A DNA stretch of 64,000 nt, taken from NCBI GenBank assembly GCA_965218775.1, contig CBDCLS010000002.1, forward strand, positions 80,209 through 144,208, read 5' to 3'. A model generated the notes under the pieces. It was not told the origin of the DNA. It ran no database searches and saw nothing but the letters and a program-made list of their open reading frames with translations. Numbering within the stretch: the first letter of the stretch is position 1; each line of letters starts with the position of its first letter. Origin of the DNA: CAUZIZ01 sp965218775. Its GTDB lineage: Bacteria > Acidobacteriota > UBA6911 > RPQK01 > JAJDTT01. Positions 1 to 7,000 of this stretch are shown piece after piece. The position numbers were made by a program, and so were the translations under genes.

Positions 1-1
1 G

Positions 2-1204
2 GAGCTGATCTGGTGGCTGCAGAGCCAGAGTAACCAGAAACTGCAGGACAACCCGGGATGGCGGCGCGCCAACTGGGCCTATAACGGTCACAACCTTACG
101 GAGTATCTGCTGGACGGAGAATGGCACCAAGTCCAGTATCGCCTCCACAACAACACCAATCTGTGGACTTACGGAGGCCGGAATATAGCTCAGGGAAGAA
201 ACGCCAGGAGGTACGAGTATTGGCCTATCGACCAATCTCTGGGCCATGTGAACAATAATTTCTTCCATCTGTTGGCCTTCGTGGATCCACACGATCTACC
301 GGTCGGGTCCATTGACTTCGACGAGTTCGAGCTGGCCTATCGGAATAGGTCCCTCCTTCTCACCAGCAATGGTGGGAGGCTGGCGATCTGGCCCTCCGAC
401 TCGGATCAGGATCCCAGCACCCTGACCGATGGTTGGCGGCATGGTCCAGGAAAGACGTGGCACAGCGCAGGGAATCCAGGAGAGCCCCAGGAATTGGTCT
501 ACGAATTCGAGAATCAGGTCACGGTCCGATCGGTGCAGCTCCACCAGAATCCTTCCTGGCCAGCTAAGCAGATCGAGGTCTCTACATCGCTCGATGGGAC
601 CTCCTATACGCCTCGAAAGGGCAACCCCAACGATAACTTTGCCTTCCATCTGGAAAAAGGTTTCCAGGTGCAGGCAAGTTACTTGAAAGTGACTCTTCTT
701 TCAGGCTACGAGTCCCAGTACTGGGGACTGGGTGAGATCGAGGTGTTCGGTGACGGAGCTACAATGCTTCCCGATGACGACTTGTATCAGGTGACCCAGG
801 ACGTCTGGAGCTTGGCCCCAGGAGGGACCTATCACTACCGTTTAGTGGCCAGGAATAAGGAGGGTGTGCACCATGGTCGGGATCAAAGCGTGGCGCTCCC
901 GGCCGACCGAACTCCCCAGGTTCTTACCGGCGAAGTGGGGAGAGTGAGCGCCGGTTCCGCTCAGCTTCAGGGAAGGATCTGCCCCATGGGACTTCCTAGC
1001 TACTACTACTTTGAATACGGTCTCGATACCGCTCTCGGACAAAGGACGCGTCTGGCCTACGCCGGAACCGAGATCACCCCTCGGACGGTGTACGCGGGCC
1101 TGCGTGAGCTGGAGCCCGCAGTTGCCTACCGTTACCGGTTGGTCGGGATCAATGGAGAAGGAACGCGCTTCGGACCTGTCCGGACGTTTACGGTTCGGGA
1201 GTAG
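2..1204 (+). CDS. Partial secreted/surface protein with discoidin-like and fibronectin-III-like domains
   Basis: The reading frame is open from base 2 to the TAG at 1202-1204, so the 5' end lies outside the window and about 400 residues are visible. The middle part (roughly visible residues 120-245) has the layout of an F5/8 type C (discoidin) carbohydrate-binding domain: a predicted beta-sandwich ending in WGLGEIEVFGDG. The last about 100 residues look like a fibronectin type III module, with a YRLVGINGEG segment near the end that is typical of such strands, preceded by a similar YHYRLVARNKEG segment. The N-terminal visible part is rich in Trp, Asn and Tyr and may belong to another carbohydrate-binding or laminin-like domain. 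No catalytic motif is visible. A role in binding extracellular glycans is an inference from the domain types and from the sialidase-like gene that follows. Confidence 0.75.
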   Translation, partial: ELIWWLQSQSNQKLQDNPGWRRANWAYNGHNLTEYLLDGEWHQVQYRLHNNTNLWTYGGRNIAQGRNARRYEYWPIDQSLGHVNNNFFHLLAFVDPHDLPVGSIDFDEFELAYRNRSLLLTSNGGRLAIWPSDSDQDPSTLTDGWRHGPGKTWHSAGNPGEPQELVYEFENQVTVRSVQLHQNPSWPAKQIEVSTSLDGTSYTPRKGNPNDNFAFHLEKGFQVQASYLKVTLLSGYESQYWGLGEIEVFGDGATMLPDDDLYQVTQDVWSLAPGGTYHYRLVARNKEGVHHGRDQSVALPADRTPQVLTGEVGRVSAGSAQLQGRICPMGLPSYYYFEYGLDTALGQRTRLAYAGTEITPRTVYAGLRELEPAVAYRYRLVGINGEGTRFGPVRTFTVRE

Positions 1205-1426
1205 CGACTGAGCAAGTGCAGCCAGTCTTGTGTCCATGGCCTGTTTCTACTAGGCTGACGCCATGAAGAGGCAAACCCCAGATCGCATCGGCGCAAGGAG
1301 AGTGATGACCTGGGCCATGAATCTACGATCAGAATCAGCAGTATCCTCTTTGCTCTGCTGCTGGCTGCCGAAGGTGTATCGGGGCAGGAAGCGTTTGTCC
1401 TGCACGAACTCGAAGCGAGCCGTGTC

Positions 1427-2431
1427 GTGGTGGCTGCGGGTGGCTATTTCCCGCGGATGGAGCTGCTGAAGAACGGGGATCTGTTGGTAGCCGTCAAGTC
1501 CGGTGCCGCCCACGTAGGTAAGTCGGGCAGGGCAGACATCGTGCGCTCCCGTGATGGTGGCATGACCTGGAGTAAGCCGGTTACGGCGTTTGATCTTCCT
1601 GGTCGAGACGACGCCATCGATCTCCTGGGACGCCTCTCCGACGGAAGCGTCATCGCGGCCGCCGTTTCCTATACCTGGTCCGGCGACACCTACAGCGGTG
1701 AGGGCTGGGAAGCGGACACCTACGTGTTGCGCTCTGTGGACCAGGGGGAGACCTGGAGCGAGCCCAGGAAGTTGGAGTCGACACCCTTTGATTGGCTCTA
1801 TCCCTTCGGCCGTACGGTGGAGCTGGGGGACGGAAGCGTCCTGCTCGCAGGCTATGGAGCCTACCTGGACCGGGCTGCGAAGAAGAAGGTCGATGCCAGA
1901 GGCCATACCAGCTTCGTTGTTCGCTCGCGGGATGGCGGCAAGACCTGGGGTGAGTACACCGAGGTTGCGCGCCATTTCAATGAGATCTGTCTCTCTCAGT
2001 TGCCGTCTGGAAAACTGGTCGCAGCTCTGCGAGGGGACGCGGGTTCGACTTCTCTCTCTTTTTCCAAGGACGAGGGTCGGACCTGGAGCAATCCTGGTCA
2101 GGTGACGGGCCGGGCAGAGCATCCTGCAGACCTTTTGGTGCTTTCAAATGGGAATCTGCTGATGTCCTACGGGGTGCGCCACCAGCCTTATGGAGTTCAG
2201 GCCATGCTCAGTCGGGATGAGGGTGCCAGTTGGGACCGGAAGAAGAAGATCCTACTAGCCTGGGACGGCGATCGTGGAGACCTGGGTTATCCGGTGTCGG
2301 TTCAGCGGGCAGACGGAAAGATCGTGACGGCCTACTACATCGTCTACGGCGAGCAGGACACATGCGGTGACAAGGGCGTGGCGATGAAGAATTCTTCCAC
2401 CAAGGCGGTTATCTGGTCGCTGCCTCGTTAA
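1427..2431 (+). CDS. Sialidase-like BNR/Asp-box beta-propeller protein
   Basis: The protein (334 aa from this start) has five Asp-box motifs of the S-x-D-x-G-x-T/S-W type: SRDGGMTW, SVDQGETW, SRDGGKTW, SKDEGRTW and SRDEGASW, spaced as in six-bladed sialidase propellers. Such proteins cleave sialic acids or related sugars, but many members lack proven activity. The GTG at 1427 is the first common start in the frame, yet the same frame stays open upstream to a TGA at 1256 and encodes a convincing signal-peptide-like stretch (ISSILFALLLAAEGVSG) just before it, with no in-frame ATG, GTG or TTG. The true start is therefore unusual (a CTG lies at 1310) or displaced by a small frameshift. The product is probably exported. 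It follows the discoidin/FnIII gene by about 220 bp and may belong with it. Confidence 0.8.
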   Translation: MVAAGGYFPRMELLKNGDLLVAVKSGAAHVGKSGRADIVRSRDGGMTWSKPVTAFDLPGRDDAIDLLGRLSDGSVIAAAVSYTWSGDTYSGEGWEADTYVLRSVDQGETWSEPRKLESTPFDWLYPFGRTVELGDGSVLLAGYGAYLDRAAKKKVDARGHTSFVVRSRDGGKTWGEYTEVARHFNEICLSQLPSGKLVAALRGDAGSTSLSFSKDEGRTWSNPGQVTGRAEHPADLLVLSNGNLLMSYGVRHQPYGVQAMLSRDEGASWDRKKKILLAWDGDRGDLGYPVSVQRADGKIVTAYYIVYGEQDTCGDKGVAMKNSSTKAVIWSLPR

Positions 2432-2482
2432 TAGATTCGGAGGAGGGGACGGTGGCGCTTTTTCGTGCGGCTTGGCGGGGCC

Positions 2483-2563
2483 GTAGCGGTGGGCTCCAGG
2501 CCGCCGGGGGACGGGCCAAAGTTGCGAGAGAAGAAGACCTCGGCCTGGAGACCAAAGCGACGT
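2483..2563 (+). repeat. Cloverleaf-like intergenic repeat, copy 1
   Basis: First member of the about 80-bp family (other copies at 22061, 24015, 35167, 42387, 54933; half copy at 45474). It reads GTAGCGGTGGGCTCCAGG... on the left and ...GGAGACCAAAGCGACGT on the right. This is the most diverged copy: the central hairpin is degraded and the right hairpin has lost pairs. It lies between the convergent 3' ends of the sialidase-like gene (50 bp away) and hspQ. Confidence 0.8.
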
Positions 2564-2765
2564 CCGACCCCAGCGACTAGAGAGTAACGGGTCTATTTCA
2601 GCTTTCCTTCCTGCCTGAATTTTTGCAGATCCCTCAGGCGAGATCTCATCCCTACGGTCCGGTTAAAAGTCGAATGATATCAAGTGGGTAGCGACGTGAC
2701 CTACTTGACCTTGCAAGTCCCAATGCCTAAGTGGTTGAAGAATAACCCTCTGAACGCCAAGTGGC

Positions 2766-3077
2766 TCATTGCAGTCTGCGAAGGTAGCGGCCGCTCTGAA
2801 AGTCAGTGAAAAACGAATCCAGGAGGGGGTGCTCGATGGGTTCCCGGAGCTCATCCGGCTCCAGATTCCGTTCTGCGACGTAGGTTGTGTGTTGAGCATT
2901 GTCCACGAGTACGTGGTACCAAGGTGCGTCCTTGGGTGGACGGCTCGTCGCCATTTGCTGGTACCAGGAATCGGTGCCTTGAAAGGTGGCGTCGACGTCG
3001 ACGATGACGCCGCGGTAATCGAAACGCCGATGATGCACGAGCTGTCCGATGGAGAACTTGCAATCAGCCTCGACCAT
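2766..3077 (-). CDS. hspQ: HspQ / YccV-type hemimethylated-DNA-binding small protein
   Basis: A 103-aa protein starting at ATG 3077. It contains the HspQ (YccV-like) fold signature: FSIGQLVHHRRFDYRGVIVD near the N-terminus, the APWYHVLVD segment in the middle and YVAERNLEPD after it. In Enterobacteria HspQ is a small heat-shock factor that binds hemimethylated oriC DNA and acts as a specificity factor for Lon protease. An open frame continues upstream to 3449 but that part shows no family similarity and overlaps the divergent glutamine-synthetase-like gene, so I use the internal ATG. The C-terminal about 20 residues extend past the usual domain. Gene identity is secure from the motifs; the symbol rests on family similarity only. 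Confidence 0.85.
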   Translation of the reverse strand: MVEADCKFSIGQLVHHRRFDYRGVIVDVDATFQGTDSWYQQMATSRPPKDAPWYHVLVDNAQHTTYVAERNLEPDELREPIEHPLLDSFFTDFQSGRYLRRLQ

Positions 3078-3275
3078 CGCCTCAATTCTAGCCCAAACCG
3101 GAAGCGCGTGCCTGGTAGTCAGTTGTGGGATCGTAGATAGGGCGCATCCAGGTACAGCTGCGTCGAGGATCCAGTTCCTGAGCGAGCTTTTGTTGACGGT
3201 CTGTGAGGTGGGCCGTATCCTGTTGGCCATCCCTGGGGCGGCCCCGCTTCTCAGGTTGGAGGACGTTCTTCTGCG

Positions 3276-4661
3276 ATGCCCAAAACGAACACACGAGGCA
3301 TGCTGGATCTGGAAGGTCTTCGCCGCCTGGTAGAGGCCGACGAGATCGATACGGTGATCGTGGCCTTCACGGATCTCTATGGGAGATTCATGGGGAAGCG
3401 TCTCGATGGCCATTTCTTCCTGGAGGGAGTCTCCGAACATGGTGTCCACGCCTGCGACTACCTGCTAACCGTCGACATGGAAATGGAACCGGTGCCAGGA
3501 TATCGGTTCGCGAACTGGGAAAGGGGCTATGGGGATTTCCGGCTGCTCCCGGACCTGGCCACGCTGCGCCGGGTGAGCTGGTTGGACAAGACGGCTCTGG
3601 TGATCTGTGACGTCCAGGACGACAAGGCCGGTGGTCCAGTTGCGCAGGCTCCCCGCTCGATCCTGGGGAAGCAGCTGAAGGTTGCCCAAGAGGCAGGCTA
3701 CCAGGTGATGGCCGGATCAGAGCTGGAGTACTACTTGTTCCGGAACAGCTACCGCGAGGCCGCTTCCAAAGGCTATTCCGGCCTGGAGCCGGCGGGTTGG
3801 TACCTGGAGGACTACCACCTTCTACAAGGGAGCAGGCAAGAGGACTTCAATGGCGCGGTCCGCAGACATCTGAACCACTCCGGGGTACCGGTAGAAAGTT
3901 CGAAAGGGGAGTGGGGTCTGGGCCAGCACGAGCTCAATCTTCGCTATTCCGACGTTCTCACGATGGCGGATCGACACTGTTTGTATAAGCAGTGCCTCAA
4001 GGAGGTCGCCGATCAGATGGGATCAAGCGTTTCTTTCATGGCCAAGTTCGACTCCGAAGCAGCAGGGTCGAGCTGCCATCTGCACCTGAGCCTGTGGAAG
4101 GGTGAGAAGAATGTTTTTCCAGGCGACACCCCGATGGGGCCGGTTCATTCTTCGGATACCTTCCGCTGGTTCCTGGGAGGATGGATGACACACCTGCCGG
4201 AGTTGATGGTGTGCTACGCCCCCAACGTCAACTCCTACAAGCGCTATCAGTTGGGGTCGTGGGCGCCCACCCGGCTGGCTTGGAGCTACGACAACCGAAC
4301 CTCGGGTTTTCGGGTGGTAGGATCAGGGTCGAGTCTGCGGATCGAATGTCGGGTCCCTGGAGCCGACTGCAACCCCTACCTTGCCTACGCCGGGTCGCTG
4401 GCATCCGGGCTGGATGGGTTGGAGCGGAAGATCGAGCCAACCCAGGTCGCCGACGGCAACGTCTATGCCAGCCAGGAGTTCCCGGTGATGCCCCAGAGTC
4501 TCAGCCAGGCCGTCGAACTGTTTGACAACAGCTCCTTTTCCAGGCAGACCTTCGGGGATAAGGTGGTGGATCACTACGCTCATTTCTTCCGTACCGAGCA
4601 GGAGGCGTACGACCGCTCCGTCTCCGATTGGGAAAGGAAGAGGTATTTCGAGCGCATATGA
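3276..4661 (+). CDS. Glutamine-synthetase family ligase (gamma-glutamyl amine ligase type)
   Basis: A 461-aa member of the glutamine synthetase superfamily. The beta-Grasp N-terminal domain is followed by the catalytic domain with AGSELEYYLF (the metal-binding ExE region, around residues 147-156), the GQHELNLRYSD metal-ligand segment, the SSCHLHLSLW histidine motif that binds ATP/glutamate, and the NSYKR arginine loop near residue 320. The organisation and length match the PuuA/GlnT-like branch, which joins glutamate to amines such as putrescine, rather than housekeeping GlnA; no C-terminal adenylylation-loop tyrosine is obvious. It overlaps the next gene, a gamma-glutamyl hydrolase, by four bases (ATGA), and two short-chain dehydrogenases follow, which supports an amine or amino-acid catabolic route. 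The amine substrate is unknown. Confidence 0.9.
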   Translation: MPKTNTRGMLDLEGLRRLVEADEIDTVIVAFTDLYGRFMGKRLDGHFFLEGVSEHGVHACDYLLTVDMEMEPVPGYRFANWERGYGDFRLLPDLATLRRVSWLDKTALVICDVQDDKAGGPVAQAPRSILGKQLKVAQEAGYQVMAGSELEYYLFRNSYREAASKGYSGLEPAGWYLEDYHLLQGSRQEDFNGAVRRHLNHSGVPVESSKGEWGLGQHELNLRYSDVLTMADRHCLYKQCLKEVADQMGSSVSFMAKFDSEAAGSSCHLHLSLWKGEKNVFPGDTPMGPVHSSDTFRWFLGGWMTHLPELMVCYAPNVNSYKRYQLGSWAPTRLAWSYDNRTSGFRVVGSGSSLRIECRVPGADCNPYLAYAGSLASGLDGLERKIEPTQVADGNVYASQEFPVMPQSLSQAVELFDNSSFSRQTFGDKVVDHYAHFFRTEQEAYDRSVSDWERKRYFERI

Positions 4662-5371
4662 CACCACCGCTGATAGGCGTCACTACCTATGCTCGAGACC
4701 AGGAGAATGAGTTCCATCTCCCGGCCGAATATGTGGAGGCGATAGAGAGGGCCAACGGAGTCCCGGTACTGATCCCGCATGGCCGGCTGGAGGCGAAGCA
4801 CTGGATCGACCATTGCGACGGTTTGATCCTGGCAGGAGGAGGCGATCTGGATCCAGAACTGTATGGTGGCCAGTCCCACGAATCGATCTATATGGTAGAC
4901 AGGGAGCGCGATCGCAGTGAGACCGCGTTGATCCTAGAGGCGATCCGCCAGCAGCTTCCAGTGCTCGCCATCTGTCGCGGCGTCCAGGTTCTGAATGTCG
5001 CCTTGGGCGGATCACTGCACCCCCATCTCCCCGATATTGTCGGCGAGACCATCAAACATCGTTTGCCTCCCCGTCTTCCCACACCGCACCCGGTTACCGT
5101 GCGCTCTGGCACCCTGCTATCAGGCGTGTTGTCCTGCTCCGACTGCAGTCCGGTTTCCTGGCACCATCAGGCGATCCAGACTCCGGCTGATTCCCTGGAG
5201 GTGGTCGCTCATGCCCCCGATGGCACCATTGAAGCGGTGGAGCTGCCGGCTCATCCCTGGCTGATTGGTGTCCAGTGGCATCCCGAGCTGTCGGCGGCCC
5301 AGGATCCGGCACAGCAGTCTCTATTCGGTCATCTCGTGGGGGCCGCCAATGGTGAAGGAGGTGAAGCCTGA
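4658..5371 (+). CDS. Peptidase C26 / gamma-glutamyl-GABA hydrolase-like class-I amidotransferase
   Basis: A 237-aa class-I glutamine-amidotransferase-fold hydrolase beginning at the ATG that overlaps the stop of the preceding ligase. The nucleophile lies in AICRGVQVLN (Cys106) and the catalytic pair in GVQWHPE (His208, Glu210). The GGGDLDPELYGG segment near residues 60-71 is typical of the PuuD/YvdE branch, which hydrolyses gamma-glutamyl-gamma-aminobutyrate. With the ligase it could complete a route in which an amine is glutamylated, oxidised and released, the oxidation perhaps performed by the downstream dehydrogenases. The overlap implies translational coupling. Substrate assignment is inference from family and neighbours. 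Confidence 0.88.
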   Translation: MTPPLIGVTTYARDQENEFHLPAEYVEAIERANGVPVLIPHGRLEAKHWIDHCDGLILAGGGDLDPELYGGQSHESIYMVDRERDRSETALILEAIRQQLPVLAICRGVQVLNVALGGSLHPHLPDIVGETIKHRLPPRLPTPHPVTVRSGTLLSGVLSCSDCSPVSWHHQAIQTPADSLEVVAHAPDGTIEAVELPAHPWLIGVQWHPELSAAQDPAQQSLFGHLVGAANGEGGEA

Positions 5372-6156
5372 GGCTGAAGGGGAAGGTTGCCCTGATCACC
5401 GGATCCGCCAACGGGATCGGCCGCGAGTCAGCACTGCTGTTTGCTCGCGAGGGCGCCAGTGTCGTCGTGGTTGATCTGAATGCGGACGGCGGACGAGAGA
5501 CGGTGGAAGCCGTGCAAGGGCAGGGCGGTAGTGCTGATTTCGTTCAAGCCGACGTTTCTAGAGCGGAAGATTGCGAGGCGATGGTAGCGGAGGCCGAGCG
5601 GACCTATGGAAGACTTGATGTCCTGTTCAACAATGCCGGCATCATGGATGCAGCCGATGGGGATGCGGTCACTACTGAGGGCGAGGTGTGGGAGAGGACC
5701 CTGGCCGTCAACCTGAAGGGTGTCTTCCTGGGCTGCAAGTTTGGGATTCCGGCCCTGCGAAGGGCTGGTGGTGGCTCCATTATCAATACCGCCTCCTTCG
5801 TTGCGGTCATGGGAGCTGCTACTCCGCAGATTGCCTACACGGCGAGCAAGGGTGGCGTGGTGGCCATGAGTCGGGAGCTGGCCGTGGTCCATGCCCAGGA
5901 GGGAATTCGGGTCAACGCGCTCTGTCCTGGCCCACTGCGGACGGAGCTGCTGATGAAGGTCCTCGACACCGAAGAAAAACGAAAACGCCGGCTTGTTCAC
6001 ATCCCCATGGGGCGTTTTGGAGAGGCCAGTGAGATAGCCCGTGCGGCTCTCTTCTTGGCTTCGGACGAATCCTCCTATATCACGGGGAGTACCTTTCTAT
6101 CTGACGGAGGTATCACGTCTGCCTACGTCACACCGGAGTCGAGTGGTTGGAACTGA
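5368..6156 (+). CDS. Short-chain dehydrogenase/reductase, probable CTG start
   Basis: A classical SDR of about 262 aa: cofactor motif TGSANGIG (residues 11-18), NNAG (88-91), catalytic Ser in NTASF, Tyr157 and Lys161 in YTASK, and the C-terminal TGSTFLSDGG motif. The Rossmann start (KGKVALITG) lies immediately after the stop of the hydrolase gene. Between the upstream in-frame TGA (5362) and that motif the only start-like codons are CTG at 5368 and 5374. CTG 5368 overlaps the preceding TGA as CTGA, mimicking the usual ATGA coupling, and is my preferred start; beginning at a later GTG or ATG would remove the cofactor site. It probably oxidises an alcohol or aldehyde intermediate of the operon's pathway with NAD(P). 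Confidence 0.85.
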   Translation: MRLKGKVALITGSANGIGRESALLFAREGASVVVVDLNADGGRETVEAVQGQGGSADFVQADVSRAEDCEAMVAEAERTYGRLDVLFNNAGIMDAADGDAVTTEGEVWERTLAVNLKGVFLGCKFGIPALRRAGGGSIINTASFVAVMGAATPQIAYTASKGGVVAMSRELAVVHAQEGIRVNALCPGPLRTELLMKVLDTEEKRKRRLVHIPMGRFGEASEIARAALFLASDESSYITGSTFLSDGGITSAYVTPESSGWN

Positions 6157-6169
6157 AACGGAGCAAAGA

Positions 6170-6931
6170 ATGTCAAGCTCTCTAGATGGTCGGGTAGCAT
6201 TGGTGACAGGCGCAGGCTCGGGCATTGGTCGGGCGGCCTCTCTGGCATTTGCCCGTGAAGGAGCCAAGGTCGTTGTCTCCGACGTGAACGTATCGGGTGG
6301 GGAAGAGACCGTGGCGAGGATCAGGGTCGGGGGCGGGGAAGCTGTTTTTATTCGTGCTGACGTGTCGGTGGCTTCCGAAGTTGAGTCTCTGGTTGAACGT
6401 ACCGTAGAGACCTATGGGAAACTGAGCTGTGCTCACAACAATGCGGCCGTTGAGGGTCAGGCAGCGCTTCTTCATGAATACTCGGAGGCGGTCTGGGATC
6501 GTGTGATGGCGGTGAACCTCAGGGGTCTGTGGCTGTGTATGAAGTTCGAGATTGTGAGAATGCTGAAGCTGGGAAATGGGGCCATTGTGAACACTGCTTC
6601 CACCGCCGGATTGGTGGGCTCCAGGGGCCGATTGGGAGCCTATGCGGTCAGCAAATATGGCGTGATTTGCCTTACCCGGACTGCAGCCCGGGAGTACGCT
6701 CCGCAGGGAATCCGGGTGAACGCAGTCTGCCCAGGTGCCATTGAAACTCCCATGGCAGAGCGATTGTTGCGGGACGACGTAGAGGCCAGGGAAGCCATGG
6801 CGGCGGCACATCCCCTGGGACGCTTTGGCACCCCCGAAGAAGTCGCTGAGGCTGTGGTATGGCTTTGCTCGGATGCGGCGTCATTTGTTACCGGACACGC
6901 GCTGCCTATCGACGGGGGCTACCTGGCCTGA
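6170..6931 (+). CDS. Short-chain dehydrogenase/reductase
   Basis: A 253-aa classical SDR starting at ATG 6170, 13 bp after the previous SDR and preceded by a GGAG-like ribosome site. The cofactor motif is TGAGSGIG (13-20), the catalytic Tyr and Lys are in AYAVSKYG, and the C-terminus carries the GHALPIDGGY motif typical of tetrameric SDRs. The usual NNAG is changed to NNAA, which is seen in some active members. It is a paralogue of the upstream SDR, and both belong to the same four-gene operon. Substrate unknown; a second dehydrogenation in the same pathway is a fair guess. Confidence 0.9.
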   Translation: MSSSLDGRVALVTGAGSGIGRAASLAFAREGAKVVVSDVNVSGGEETVARIRVGGGEAVFIRADVSVASEVESLVERTVETYGKLSCAHNNAAVEGQAALLHEYSEAVWDRVMAVNLRGLWLCMKFEIVRMLKLGNGAIVNTASTAGLVGSRGRLGAYAVSKYGVICLTRTAAREYAPQGIRVNAVCPGAIETPMAERLLRDDVEAREAMAAAHPLGRFGTPEEVAEAVVWLCSDAASFVTGHALPIDGGYLA

Positions 6932-6943
6932 CATAGATCCATC

Positions 6944-6952
6944 TGCTAGAAT
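6944..6952 (+). promoter_or_regulatory. Possible extended -10 promoter before the kinase-like gene
   Basis: TGCTAGAAT fits an extended -10 element (TGn-TAGAAT). No well-spaced -35 is visible. A short upstream frame (ATG 6957, 15 codons, TGA 7002-7004) starts only 5 bp after it and overlaps the kinase TTG start as TTGA, so the transcript may be nearly leaderless with translational coupling. Confidence 0.35.
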
Positions 6953-7000
6953 CGAAATGAATCTGATGAGTTCCTCCATTTCTTTCCAATCTGCGCAGTT

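Noticed and set aside
3078..3449. N-terminal extension of the hspQ frame
   Set aside because: It overlaps the divergent ligase gene, has no family similarity, and an internal ATG fits the known HspQ length.
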